Assembly (NCBI RefSeq): GCF_022581195.2
Contig: NC_061453.1
Location: 10,558,001-10,622,000 of the forward strand
Length of the DNA: 64,000 bases
DNA from: Helicoverpa zea
Lineage: Eukaryota > Arthropoda > Insecta > Lepidoptera > Noctuidae
Reading direction: 5' to 3'
How positions within the stretch are numbered: the first letter of the stretch is position 1; each line of letters opens with the position of its first letter. This document shows, one piece after another, positions 1 to 14,063 of the stretch. Below the pieces are notes generated by a model that saw nothing but the letters and a program-made list of their open reading frames with translations, was not told where the DNA came from and made no database searches. A program made the translations under genes and the position numbers.

Positions 1-1934
1 AATGTTTGTTCATCAACAATAAGTTCCTTGTTTTAAAGTTTCCACGGCAAGGCATTGTTCTTTCATATTTCGGAGACCAATAATGGAATTATATATACAT
101 TCCTGTGACGCTTAGCTTTCCAAAATTCATCGTTTGTAAATATGGTATTTGGATCCATACCATAATATGTGAAAGATCTAAATACCCTTTCGTAAGCCTT
201 CAGCCGGACCTCTCAAACCGTCGGATTCATTTTCTCTTGCAATTTCCTACAATTTCCGGACACCGTTTGGTACGTTGATGTGCTGGAAAATTATTTTCAT
301 GTAAATCTTGTTCGTGCCTGTGCTTAATATGAGGTATTCACAGTATTCAGGGTCAGCTTTTGCTTTCATATTTTTCTAAAAGTGTTTGGCATTACATTTA
401 GAGAAAAAATATGTGCGAAATATGGATGGGGATTCAAGTTCAAACACGAGATCAACGTCCTTTTATAAATCGGCTTCGCGGCTCGGTTGCGTAACGCAAG
501 TAGGCCGCGATCGACGCGCATGCATGCTTCGTGCGTGAGCCTCCGTCGCTTCTCAATGTGAGTCTTGCTATCGAACAAACTTGTTCACTCATTTACATCA
601 GATTGATCGGTTTTACATACTAGATTCACCACATGTTGCTGGGTTCGTAAATATTTATATTCCATTAAAATAATATACTAAATAGATGTTTATTTAACGA
701 CTCGTTGAAGTTCCTAAGCTTTAAATTAAATAGAAGTGACAAAGATCTGTTGTAGTATTTATATTATCATTGACACATGATTCCTTTGAGATAGAATGGC
801 CTGCACAATTCCTCCTGTCTGATTGGTGCTCCCACAGGCATCACCTTGAGGTGTGCGTGAGTCAGCAGACGGCACGCTCGCACCGGTGTGACGGCAGCAG
901 GTCGAGAATAGCGTGCGGTCTATTTAGGACTCCTCTCTGTTTGTTTGCCAGCGAAATGTGTCATTGTTAACTAATTTAAGTAACAACCACTGCCAGCTGT
1001 TACGACACCGATGTGTAGATATAGTTCACAGGCGAACTTCGACATCTTATCGATCACCTTGTGGATACCGAATGAAAGACGACCAAAATTCCAAACTATA
1101 AGTATCTAAACTTTTATAGCTAATACGTGACAATAATGCTTTAATCACTTAAGAATCTCGTGATACACGAGCCATAGAAACGGTATATTTTTCGACTTGT
1201 TTTATTGCTTCCTCATACTCAAAAATGTACCTGCATTATGTAGCTATTCCGTCACTTACAATACGTTTACTTTTAGTGCTCTATATAAACGCCAGTGAAA
1301 TAAATGTGACAGTTCACTTCTTTGATTAACGTTTTCTTACTTTTACTCGTTTAAACAAGCAATCTATATGCACAGAGCGTTAGTGCCCATAACGAGCTCA
1401 ATAATGAAACTCTTTAATTTTTTAGTGAGGTAGGCCAAGCTAATAATTTATTAATTAATATGAGTACCGACGGCGCTGTCATTTCGATAACCAGCGACAT
1501 TATCGCTGGAGAGTTACGTAAACATCAGAATGTAAAACACGATACCGTTTAGCCAGTTAATTAATTGCCGTGACCGGGACTCTGGAGCAGAGAACGAGCG
1601 GCGGTCGTCGCGAGCTTGTTATGGAAATAATGAGTGCGACCGCTGCGCAGCCACCCTCGCCTCTGCACAAGTTGCTCCGCGCTTCCGAGCCTACCTCGAC
1701 TTTTATTGTTACTATCGGATTCTAGATGTTTTGTGACTTTAGCCAACTACGCTGAAAATATATAGGTATCCTAGTATCTACAGACATCATAGTGCTATTT
1801 TGTTTAGTTACTGGAAACTTCCAGACATTTTTTAAAGAAACAAATTGTGGTGTACTGTGCGTACGTGACATTGAAAACCTAAAAACTTTTTCAAAAAGAT
1901 CATTAGATCGGAAACGATGGTTTTGGAGTATTTA

Positions 1935-2225
1935 AAAGGGAACAAATATAATGACCACCATAAAATGCTTTGATACCCTTAGTTTTGTAACCAGAAATAT
2001 CTACTGAACACCAGAAAAATAAAGTCTAAAAATGTAATAGTACCAGCTATTTTAGTCACGACTTCACTTTAAATTGTATTCGACCACCAAATTTAGTAAA
2101 TGATCACCAACTCTTGACGACCAAATTAATGTATTATTTTTGCCTAAATAAGTCACTGTGATTGCCATAAAATGTAGGCTTATTACCAAATAAAGTATTA
2201 TGATGCCATATTAAGTTATGTGTCC
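1935..2225. repeat. Diverged inverted copy of the GTGATCATTTACT repeat
   Basis: The sequence contains TAGTAAATGATCACCAA and several CCACC/ACCA-rich variants. These are the reverse complement of the repeated core TTGGTGATCATTTACTA found at 2560-2870, so this looks like a degraded copy of the same family in the opposite orientation. Confidence 0.45.
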
Positions 2226-2342
2226 GGCTTGCAATGCATGCGTGAGTGTCAGTATGACGAGTGATAGGGGAAAATGGAAGAAAATGACATATTGCGCCGA
2301 CCCCAAGTAAAATTGGGAACAGGAAGGAGAAAGAAGAAGAAG
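2219..2342 (+). pseudogene. 3' end remnant of a non-LTR retrotransposon
   Basis: A plus-strand frame reads ...SDRGKWKKMTYCADPK, a C-terminal signature that I recognise from moth LINE ORF2 remnants, followed by an A/G-rich simple tail (GAAGAAGAAGAAG). Only about 40 codons remain. Identification is from memory of the family, not from a search. Confidence 0.4.
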
Positions 2343-2464
2343 AATGTGTTTCTCAATACACTCCCTCGAAAACACACTCTTATCGCACTGTTAAGAGGCA
2401 TGCAATAGACAATTTTCCACCCTAGTGCAGGAAAAGGGTCCCCATAATGTTATAACATTTATTG

Positions 2465-2885
2465 TATCAGGCCGAACTTATTTTTTTGGAGTCAGTTTAC
2501 TTAAACAGGATAGCAAGATGTAAAAACTTTGATTATCATTTTATATTAAACCGCTGGTATAATTTTGATGATCATTTACTACTTTTGGTGATCATTTACT
2601 ACTTTTGGGATAACAATGATTTATTTGGACTCATTTTGCTTAAATAGGATAGCAGAATTTAAAAACTTTGGTTATAATCTTACTTTAAAATGGTGGTTTA
2701 ATTTTGGTGATCATTTACTATTTTTGGCTTACGCATGATTTATTTTGGAGTAATTTCACTTAAATAGGATAGAAAAGTGTTAAATCTTTGGTTATAGTTT
2801 TAAATTAAAATGCGAGTTTCATTTTGGTGATCATTTACTATTTTTGTCTGCTATTTGTTACTATATCTGGTGATCAGTTAAACAT
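2465..2885. repeat. Short tandem array of ~120-140 bp units
   Basis: Three consecutive units share the order TTTATT-TGGAGT, CTTAAATAGGATAG, AAAAACTTTGGTTAT, and TTTTGGTGATCATTTACTA. The first unit holds a doubled copy of the core GGTGATCATTTACTACTTTT. Units differ by substitutions and small indels, so the array is old. No coding capacity. Confidence 0.7.
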
Positions 2886-2989
2886 AAGCCTATTTAAAAT
2901 ACCTATTTTTTGAATATACACAAAATGCGATTCAAACCATAATGTAAGAATTTGACCATAAAAATCATGTTGCCGTTTGACTCGCGCAT

Positions 2990-3235
2990 GTAGGGTTCCG
3001 TACTATCATCTGCCCAACCCTTTCTTAACTAGCTTAGACTCGGCTTCTAGTCTAACCGGATAAAACTCAGTCCTATAAGGGTTTTTTAAGGAGCGACTCC
3101 CTATTTGACTTCCTCAACCCAATAGGCCGAGCAACCCAATACCTTTTGGTAAGACTTGTGGGTCAGACTTTCTGATTTCTGAATACCCGTAACGACTGCC
3201 AAAGATGTTCAAACGACAGCCAGGATCCACCAGTT
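2990..3235 (-). repeat. Degenerate tRNA-SINE body, reverse orientation
   Basis: The order GGCTTCTAGTCTAACCGGAT, GGAGCGACT, CTTCCTCAACCCAAT and CGTAACGACTGCC is the reverse complement of the body of the well-preserved SINE at 55295-55664. The tRNA-like head with A and B boxes is missing and the copy is diverged. Confidence 0.7.
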
Positions 3236-6200
3236 TATCATGCCAGTTATATGTATAACCCCTAAAATAGTTTTTTTTTTTAATATATATGTATATTTGT
3301 TGTTATGCAACAATAATAAATAGATCTGTGAAAATTTCAACTGTCTGTCTATTCCCGCTCTTGAGGTACAGCCTGATCACTGTTGGACGGCGTTGTATCT
3401 ATTAGGTGCGGAACTATAAAAATGGAGTTTGAACAATCTTTAAAATTGAGGGACGTTTCAGTATTCGGCCGATGGTAATTGTTCTGTTAGGCAGAAGAAA
3501 AGACCCAAGACACAATTTCTCAAGTTAAGAACCTATTTCTTGCGTGGGTAATATGACATGATATAAAACATTTCCGTTTGGCACATGGGTTTATTGGGGT
3601 CGTGTGATTGAGGTAACCTGCGACGAGACGTGTCACTTGATTTAATTAAGAGCCGCTTTACCGCCCGTTCCTCCAAGCTAAAGCTTTATACGGCGCCCCG
3701 GGTTAATTTCGTACAGAGTCATTCTGCTAGAGATTTATTTCAATATTGAACACGTCTTACGTTGCAGGTATCCCAGTTATGCCACTTAACGTTCCACTCC
3801 TGCCTTTGTATCATAATATTTATACTTGGTAACAGTTAATTCATTATAAAGATTCAGATTCATTTAGTTGATGAAAAAACATAATCCTAAATAGTTTGTG
3901 TAGTTATTGGGAATGCAATTTACCGTTCCCATGTAACAGGGAGCGAGAAAAATAGTGAAACTACTAACGAAAGGAAAAATATCTTAAATCCGCTGGTGAT
4001 TGCATCGTTTAGTCCAAATAGTCCTCGTATTTCAACGCAGAATCTCTGACTTACAATTTAATAAATTGAGTCGATTTGTTTTCTCTTGACCCCGTGTTTG
4101 CACCTCCCTACCTCTCGTGCTACCATAGCATCTTAATATTTGAATCAAATTTCACCCATAGTGGTTAAATGGTGATGTTTATCCATTACAAAGTTTCATT
4201 ATTGGTTTTCTTTTTTTATTAATAAGCTACCGCAATCGCAAACTACGACAGTTAACAATGGCTCTCGCAGTAAAGTAAAACAATTTTTTCCAAGTTTAAA
4301 TCACGCCGGTGCCTATACGCTGTCTACTTATTTAAAACATTAAGTGCCAAGTTAAGTGAAATTTTCAAAATACAAAAAAAAAACTTGTTGGGGTCCCTTT
4401 GTATTTCACTGCCAGAACTTAACTTATTTATATCGAATGATCAGATTTAGTATGGTCCACAGTCAAATAATGAGTTTTTCAGTGTGGTTAGCTATTGATA
4501 TATAGTGAATAATAATTTTACGAATCAAAATAAAACAGTCTCAGTATGAGAGCGTAAAATGTTTTTTGGAATCAAGATGATATTATAAGTCTTAGAAACT
4601 GTCCTGTTATGATATTAACCCCCAATAAATAACATTTATTCAAAAAATGTTCGCAATGTTATTCGAAAGCACCTGGTGGGTGGGTTCCGTTTGTAAAAAA
4701 CCGCACCGAACTTGACCACTTTTTCATTTCTTTGAACGGAAAAGTATGTAGCAGTATGTAATTAAGCTTCAATTTTGCAAATTTTTCTGTTGCCATCTAA
4801 TGCGCTACTCTTGTTGGCCGTCATCACGCGTCGCGGGAGAAGTTCGTTATTAATTCACCGCCTTTCAGCTCGGACACTTTTGTTCGCTTAGGGATTTACT
4901 TTTCGTGAATCAAATATAATTTTAGATTAGATGATGGGCTATTATAACAGCACTCTAGAGTATGTCTTGTCATGTTGCATGGCAATTTACGTGATGCTTT
5001 CTTAGGTACTTACTGGTGCATACTTAACGTTTCCTGAGATATCAAAGCTGCTGAGCTAAGATTTCCGTAACACATTTATCGTAAAGGTCTTTGACATCAG
5101 TGATTAGAAGAATAGGTGACGTTGTAGAACACTCGTGGGGTGTCTCTTGATTATTGCATAGGGTTCTAAACGAAGATCTAATTAAAATGCATGCGTTCTT
5201 GGTGATTATGATGTTCCACAATCGGCAATCACATGGTGACCAAAAAGCGGCCACGCGGTGTTGATTGTGACATTGTCTGGTGGCGGGTGGGGCGCTGTTA
5301 CCGCCCGCGCCCCGTACGGAACGAGCCAGCGGTGCAGGGCGCGCGGCGTGGCGCATCGCGACTGCCACCCGCATTTGTGATGCAAATTGTTGCGCCCGCC
5401 GCAGCGCCTCTGTGCTTCGCACCTTACCTGCTGCAACCACCATAATTATTGTGAAAAATATTCATTTGTCCGCTTTAAACCCACATTAACATAATGGCGC
5501 GTTCTGTTAACATGACTAAACAGTTTTCCAGCTTTCCTATTTATCTGTTTCATATTATTGTGTTAACCGATATCTGCGTCTACAGTGGAGCCCGTTAGCT
5601 ATAATCGCGGGAATTCAATAGCTAACTGAACAGGCTGCAAGAACTTCGTGTGAAGTTTCGTGAGAACCTAGAACAGCTCGGCAATCGAATGAACGTTATC
5701 ATATTTCAAACGGTTTCGCAAAACGAATAAATAAGAACGGAGGCAAGAAGCGTGCGGTGAAACCGAGTCAAAGCGTGGGTATTAGAAACGCTCCGATTAC
5801 CACGCTGAGACAAGACGCTGCCGAAGTCGGCGCGTCCCCCCATGCGGCCGGGGTTTTATAACTTCTTTTATTTAAAATGAACTAGGTACTCGCATAGTGT
5901 GCTTGTCCAAGTTTCCCCCTTAATTGAAGAGTATTGTTATTGTTTAGATTTAGACTAATTCCCGGCTACTCGGTCTCACAATGAGACCTCCAAACAGCGC
6001 CACCATATCAGAAGAGTAACTTTTCACACTGTCTGAAGCGGATAAACAGTGTTCATATTAGGAAGTGAACCATCAGTAAATTGCTTAGTATTTGAAACAT
6101 TAAATCCAGTATGCAACTAACTGGAAAGACACCCTTTGAGGAAGAAAACTCATGAAAATATCGGAATTCGTTAGGATGTTGCAAGATCAACGCTGGTGTG

Positions 6201-7227
6201 TATGGGACGTAACTGTCAATCGTTACAAAAGGTTGTTACCAGTTATACTATCTAACTCAAAAGTTATTTCCAATGATGATATGAATTTAATGGCAATGTG
6301 AGTCATGTTTTTTTTTTTTGTTAATTATAAAATTATTTTTGTCCTAAGTATTACCAAAGAGTGTCAACAGATGCAACAGATGACTGGATATATTTCTATT
6401 ATTTTCAAACTCAAAATAGTTTATTGAAACAGCACTTTTTGAACGTCAGCATTCAAAAGAAAGCCCCCCCCCCATGTCCACCCTTCATAACCTCCTATGT
6501 GTTTTTGCTAGGAAGAAGTGACGGATGGCGCAACATACCAGAGTATATCTGTGTCCCAAAACAAAACATTTAAAAAGATGTTTCGGCGTCTAACATTGAT
6601 TTGTTATTTTTAAGTTGATATAAAGCGTTCTAAGAATAGCAAGTGCATTGTTCTTACAAATTTTATAATTGATTGATATAAGATTGTTATACATAAGGCA
6701 ATGAGTGCAGGTCTGTATTAGTTGAATGAAAGGTGACGAAGTGGCGGTGTCGGACACTGGTACCGCTGCTGGCTTGACCGCGTTCCACTAACGGTATTCA
6801 CTCCGGAGTATTTCTCCGGCGCGTGGCACACTTCATGCGTACATTCACCTCGCCCATCTCGCTGTCTTCGCATCGGCTGCGTAACGGCAACGGCACACTG
6901 TCCTTAATAATTGGCAAATATTGTTTGTTTGCAATTTATACTGTAATACGAAGATGCAATTATATTTTATTCGGAATATTTTCTTAATTTCCGTTGAGCT
7001 ATGAAGTTCAATAATGGAAAATGCGTGCCAATTTGTTGCAGCGGCAGTTACTCCTCAAGGTGCGCGGAATATTGCATTTTTTTTGCAACAAAATAATTTG
7101 GACATTTAATATAGGCACTACATTTACGAAATGGAGGTACCTAAACAATATTGATAGGTCTTATTACGCTGATATATGTTTAAAAATCTGTTCAATTAGG
7201 TAAATTTTGCCGCATTGTTAAACTGTT

Positions 7228-7296
7228 TTTTTTTTTAAAATTAATATCAAGACTGTTTATCTTTTTTTTTAAATTAATATCAAGACTGTTTATTTT
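7228..7296. repeat. Tandem duplication of a ~33 bp T-rich segment
   Basis: A T-run followed by AAATTAATATCAAGACTGTTTAT occurs twice in a row (about 7228-7260 and 7261-7293). Slippage at the T-run probably created it. Confidence 0.75.
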
Positions 7297-10200
7297 TAAT
7301 GAACTGTGTACTCGAATGGAACAATCGTCATTAATTCTTCATCTACAATCATTTGATTATCGTATCGATATACGTTTCGTACACATTTTATATCACCGTC
7401 TCATCTTTTTAATGTGTCTTCTATGTATGCTACAACTCTTCATTCAACAGATTTTGGATTGGAAGCACATACCATTCCTGCAAAGTTCCACTGTCAAAAT
7501 ATGGGCCTTTTTATTATTTTCCGCAACAAGATACTTTCATCGTAAGGCATGTTAACTTACAAATTCGGAATCTAAATACCGTTAGAGGTGGTTAACCTAT
7601 AAACTACTCCGAAACTACGGGCTACATTTTTTTTTCTAGTGAGTTTTATTGTATTATGATGAAATAAATATTATTTTGATTTCCCTATTTTGATATTTCG
7701 TACTACTACAAATAAAAAATGGAGTTGGTCTGTTGGTTGGTCTTCAATACCTTCACATAAATAGATTCTTGACATTAAATAATTATTTACAAATAAAAAT
7801 CTACATTAAATTATGCGTGCTTTGCTGGATGGTTCTTAATACAAAATATTTCTTTTATCGAATATATTAAATAATCTAAAGAAAGGCTTTGACATTTTCT
7901 CAAATAAAACTGTTTTAACTGTGATAACGGGAGAATTAGGAAGCTATTTCGCTGTGGCTCTACCACGTCAAGCGGCGTAATTAGATTGACTTTGCTCATT
8001 CTCCTTTCGTTTATTTCTAAAAATGAGCTTGCTATTTAAATACTTTTTGTTTTCTGAGATCGAAACTCATAAATCTGATAATATACAAAGTAGACATACT
8101 CTTACAGTAATGTATATTGCTATGTAAACAATATATCTTCATTGTATACCTACAAATAAATATTTACACTAATTATACATAATGAATTTCTTGCCCAAAT
8201 TAGTTAAGAGCTACTTACGTCAATGGTTTGCTAAGCTAAGCAAGTGGGTAGCAGTAAAAGCCCGGAGGTCGTTGCGTTAAGGGTTCAGTTAGCGCGAAAT
8301 TGGAGCGGAGGTGAGACCCATGTCCTAACGTGCCACTTCATTATGTGGCCTCGTTGCACGCCTATGTCCATACCGTTACTCTATGTGATATACCATCGTT
8401 AAAGCATTTGCCATAAACTCTTCCTCTTATATTAACCAGTCATGTTTTACATGGTGTTATACAATACTATATAAAAAATACTAATGTAACCAAAATCTTG
8501 CTTTCCGCAAAATATTCAATATAACTACTGGGTTTTATTATTGCTTTTACGAGGTTTTTTTTCTTTTACGAATGGTTCAAAATTAAAGTGTATAAAGGTG
8601 AATTATTGGTTTTAGGAGAATAATTCCTGCACAGTTATAAAACGCCGCCCGTTTCTTGCGTGCGTGTGATTACATTGCCGTGTAATATATTCACATTTTC
8701 ACCACCTTCGCATCCTTAATGTTTCGTTTCCTTCTTTGTTTACTGTGTACCAATGCGCTGATGCTATTTAATTTCTTTGTGTGACGTGTAGTGCGGTTAC
8801 AATTTTATTTTTGAAATATGGAAGTTAAGTTTATAGGATTTTGAGAACAGCTTCAACTGACGATATTTTCGGTGTGAGATAACTCCAAAGTTTCCGGAAC
8901 TTCGAGTATGGTAAACAGCCTACGAGCTGGCGAAACGACTAAGCTACTTTACTCGTTTGCCAAATCGTCCCCTATCGTGTGTCATTTACCAACGGATGTC
9001 TCTGGGTCTCTGCCAGCGAATTGCAAACATAAATTACCTGTAGCAACCTAATTATTACGTGATTATTTACATTTCAATATACTTACAAAACGTTCGTCAT
9101 GTTGTCCCATATTATTAACTGGCTGATCCCCCCAATTCCCGCATACGTAAAAAATTAACCAATGTCCATTCTCAAGCTGCAGAAATCCTAAGTCAGCTAG
9201 ACTATCCACTAATTTCAATGAAACATGGTATATGTATAACTATAATTGAAATTGGTTCCGTGGTTTTGACGTAAAAGCCCCACAGACAGACATAATTTCG
9301 TATTTATAATAATACTATCGACCCCTTCCCGGGTTCGCACGGGATAACATTATTACCCCTCTATTTAATGGATATTATTATACATATAAACCTTTCTCTT
9401 CAATCACTCTATCTATTAAAAAAAACGCATGAAAAACGGTTGCGCAGTTTTTAAGATTTAAGCGTACAAAGGGACATAGAGATATAGGGACAGAAAAAGC
9501 GACTTTGTTTTATACTATGTAATGATTAATAGGATTACAAGGAATTTCATTAGGTTACTTATTTAATTAAGATAAAAACTAGATTAAAATATTTAATACC
9601 CTTAGTGGTAGTTGTAATTTTTTTACGGGAAGTTAAGTATTAAATGTAAAGTGTGCTGCATAAGCAAAGTAAGAGTTGATGTGAGGCGCTGTGCATACAG
9701 ATACGCTGTAATCGCTGCTTGTAGTGTTGGCCTCTTGTAGGTAGGTACCTCGGCCGCATGACCAACTTACTGTATCACACGTGCATTTTGGTCATTGATT
9801 TAGAATCATTAACATTCAGATCATCTAGTGGCCATTGTTAACCTGAAATAAGGATCATGCCTTAATGTGTTATGAAACTCAGGTTACGGAACGAGGTCAA
9901 AGTTGCAAAACGTCTAAACGGTTTTTTTTTCGCGTTATATCTTTCCCTAATTAAAACAAAAAATACCGTAAATATTCAAGAAAGTTCCGATTTCTTCTGG
10001 AATAGCCAAGAATGCGTATTGAAGTGAAAGTCACCGCAAAGCGGTCACACATGTCACTCGAGACTCGGAGCCCTTTTCGCCCGCTTACTTTTAAACTGAT
10101 CTCAATTTCTTTATTAGTATCGTGTAGCGTCTTTATTGTACGTTCTGTCAAGCTTTTATTTACCCACGCTCGTAGTCTTGTGACTTATCCGAGCTCAACT

Positions 10201-13200
10201 AGCGAGAACGTGACTGACTGCAGTCAAGACGGTTGTATACTTCTATCGGCCACAAGATCCGTTTAAGTCCTCATGCTGTTTTGCGCCCTGAAATCTGCCT
10301 TATGACAAAAACTTTTGTCATTTTCTGAAGGCTGGTTTGTGTCCCTCTTATCCTTTTAATGGCGGGTCTGGCTTTAAACGGATAGGGATGTTTTTTTTAA
10401 CATACCTAAACAGAAATGTGGTACAGATATAATAACTGGTGGGGTAGTTTATAAGGGAACGACTACTAGGTGTGGCTCTGAAACCGTCGTCGATGCGATG
10501 CCGGTGATGGTGTTTTTACGATTGGGGTGCGCCATGGCACGGGCGCGCCTGCTAATTTTGATAAAAGCACCGTCCGACCGCACCCGTACCGTCGTCACCA
10601 CTGCGACCAATAAATAAATACCCGTCTCTAGCCGCAAACGTAAGTGCGCTTATGGCTTATGCTGTGTTGATACCAATATGATTTTTTTAAATATATGTTT
10701 TTCTGTCTTCGATGTATCCAAATGTAGCGTTTCTCTATTAGAGGTAGGTATGTTGTTCATCAAATTAAAACGCTATCAATGTTAATATAACTCTCTATCT
10801 ATTCCCCAAAGGTTCACTGTCGTCCTGATCTTCACCATCACATATTAAATATTTCATAAAAACAGAATAGCAACAATAATGCCCGAGAAACACGAGGCCA
10901 GTTTTTCCAGTCAGCTAGTTCTCTACTAAACTGGCCTGGCTTGGCGACCTGGCTTGGAACAATCTGGTTCTGGTTATATGATGCTAGATTATTTTAAGCT
11001 GGTATGTATTGATATTGCACGTACAGGAGCTCGTCGCTATGTTACTGCCGCACGTATCGATCGATCATAAGGTTAAGCAATGCTTGGTGCGGTCCGTCCG
11101 TGGATGGTGGTTGACCATGTTTTCATGACCAGTTTCAGCATAATTCTTACTAACTTAACGTTTATAAAAAAATATTTTGCTTAAAATCTTTTTTATTAAG
11201 CTTGAATGATTAGATACCAATAGTCTAGTGTACCTCCATAACAATGTTGCTAAATCAATCACTGTTTTTCATTACAATAATGATTGTTTTACCCGCCTAC
11301 CAAGAAAAGCCATGTTGTCAGCAGAGTTATACTGCAAATTTTATTAAAGAAGCAGCAAAAAATAGCTAGAAATATATTTGGGAAAATAGTTTTATCTATT
11401 AGGGTCCATTATATAATTTAGTTTTGACACAGTTAAAATACTGTACAACCCAAACAATTTTTTATTCTTCGAGTGAATAAGTGGTCTGAAGCTATAATTG
11501 GACATTGAGCAATTTTCTTAATTTTTCCTCTTTATATTGGAACTATATTGTTTTCTACATATTTAGTCTTCAGCCAGAGAAGGGTTAGGGAAGAGTTTTT
11601 AATCGTATGATAATAAATGATCGTGTAAAATTGTGTTACAATAAATTTCTACCTGTGTAAGTTGACGAAAGCTCCTGTTTGTGAGATGTGGTTTGCTTAT
11701 GAATGTTCTTGTTGTCGCACCCTTGCCAGCGTTTGCTTCAATTGTTTTTACTGAAAGGAACATAATTGTTTAATTATATTTCTTAAGAAAATATTTACAA
11801 TAGGTAAGTCAATAAAAATATCAAGGAGAAATTTGGGTAGGGCGTCGACGATATGGGCGTGTCTACGCTCCGCCCAGTTGAGCCACGCCCTCGCCCTTTG
11901 GCACCTTTTCGCTGAAAATCTGAACGCGCTGTTTCGTGTAGGTATTCAATCAACTAAGTAATCAGGATTAAAATGGAACCTTTGTTTTTTGGCAAACACT
12001 CGTACAAACACAAATGACAGACGTACTGACTTGTGCCTATTCGAAAAAAACCCACGAGTAAATTGATGATCAGGTAATACCAGTATTGTTGTGGTATATT
12101 CGTTGCATTTTTCATATTTCTGAAATTTGATTGGCTTGCAATGTTCAACCAATACCGTTTAAGTATTTCTATGAGGCTTTGCTAGATTTAAAAGTGTAAA
12201 TTTCCATGACTTAATAATTTTGCCATCGTTTTCATCATTATTGTTTCCAAAATGAAGCGATGAAAATTGATTAAATTCGGGGCTGATAAGAAAAGAAATG
12301 AACATTGTCGGGGTCGCAGCCCGCGGGGCAGATAAACTCGTTACAAGATACGCTACCGACGGCATTACAGCTCGGAGGCGCGGTGGCAGCCGCACGCCAC
12401 GGCCCACGATATCCCTGTAATCTCGTTGTAGACTCCCGACCTCGTCGCTTCCGATTCCACCCTAAATTACCTTTTCTTCTTACTAGATCGACAATCTAAT
12501 TCCTTACAACATAAAACGATTTTCCCTCAGTTAAGATACTCTTGCTATTTGGAGAAAGAACAACTGTAGACATAACTAGGTGTTGGGTTTGCATGAAGCA
12601 CGTAGCACCACGTCGACGCCGCTAAAAGCTTCTTGTTGACGTAGCGTTCGATTCAAGAGGCATGAACTACGTCTTGTCCTTGTAATTGATTGCTTTGTCG
12701 CGTAATTTGTTTGTCGACGCTGCCGGGCGGAGCGTGCGATTCTCGCGGGAGCACTGAGGCGCTCGTCCTCTCGTCATCTTCTTCGTAAATAATAAATAGC
12801 TCTCTACGTTAGCGACCGCTCGCACGCTTACCTATCGCCTGAGAGCCTTGGTGCAACCGCTCCCTTGCTCATTCCGTGACTCAGCACCCACATGTCTTTT
12901 TACCTTGATGAATCGTTCCTGCCAGTGCTGTTCTGTGCGTTATAACATTGTTAATGTCACCAATTTAGATTAAGAACGCCAGAACCGCAGCTGACATCGC
13001 ACCGAAATACTACATCGCTCCATTGTGTCCCAAAAGTTCCACGATCATGCATTGAATGCGACAAAGTAAAAAGATACCATAGGTCGTTCCGTACTGCACC
13101 ATGCCGCAGGCTTCTACAAATGTTTAGCTAAAGAAATCACATTAAGTTTTTTACTTAGGGACTGTCTGTCACACGTTTCATCGATCAGAAATTCTAAAGT

Positions 13201-13933
13201 CTCTATAGTATGATTGCCGGTAAAGGCTGCATAAAAACATTTTGCAATGTTACCTAGTTTTGTAAAAAATCAAAAAGCGTATCGCAACGTGGTTGCGGGC
13301 TGAGCCACAGAGGCGTCCGGGTTGAGCTGAGCACGATCGCGCGTTCCCTCACTAATAACCCCGTAATTGGTATCGAAGCTCGCCGCAGCCGGATTACTGA
13401 ACGTCTAATTGAATGCGAGGCGCTTACTCGCCGCCGCCTCCTCCACTGCCACCTTGCAGTGACACAGTAGTTGGAACGACTTCATTTTGTTGCGGTCAAG
13501 TTAGTCTGTTTTGCGCACGTGTACAGGCCGCGCTTATCGTTTCGCCCACCGTTCAATTACACCGTCTCAATGAATTAAATTGCCATGAAACCGGGACGAA
13601 GCCGCATCAGAAGATCAAACGCTACTCCCTCTGCCCGTCGAATAATACACGGATCGGCAACGCAAACTTTACGACGCGACGTTAGATAACGATTGTCAAT
13701 TAGCTAATGAAAAATTAAATAGGCTTGGTTAATGTACTAGCACCGTAATTAAAATTATGATGATGACTGGCTGGCATCTGTTTTAAGTCTTTAGTAAGTA
13801 TATCTATACCTACCTATACAGTTCAAACATTTATTTCTTCATCGTTTAAAGATATCACAGAAAGATAAAAGAAGTGATGAAATGAAATTTTCGTATGTTT
13901 ATTTAGAAACAGTACCTAAATCACTGCAATGGC

Positions 13934-13957
13934 GAAAACCGCTTTTGAGCGGTTTTC
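13934..13957. repeat. Perfect 10-bp hairpin
   Basis: GAAAACCGCT (13934-13943), loop TTTG, then AGCGGTTTTC (13948-13957). It lies 60 bp before a longer perfect hairpin. No gene is attached; transcribed only as part of the presumed pumilio intron. Confidence 0.7.
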
Positions 13958-14017
13958 TAAACCTTAGGCGCTTGCAGGGGCACGATTTTATGACGTGGGA
14001 ATTTTTCGCCCTCTAAG

Positions 14018-14063
14018 AAAGTTTTTAATCTCGAATAAGTTATAATTCGAGATTAAAAACTTT
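14018..14063. repeat. Perfect 19-bp stem with 8-nt loop
   Basis: The arm at 14018-14036 (AAAGTTTTTAATCTCGAAT) is the exact reverse complement of 14045-14063. The loop is AAGTTATA. The absence of a single mismatch suggests recent origin or constraint. It could be a MITE end-to-end remnant or a small fold-back insertion. Confidence 0.75.

Noticed and set aside
5042..5445. Overlapping open frames on both strands of a CpG-rich patch
   Set aside because: The frames have Arg/Ala/Cys-rich translation expected from GC-rich DNA, no family motif, and compete with each other on both strands. More likely an intronic CpG patch.
13413..13685. 90-aa plus-strand open frame starting MRGAYSPPPPPLPP
   Set aside because: The Pro run comes from a CCG/CCT-rich stretch; no acceptor/donor pair with consistent phase and no domain.
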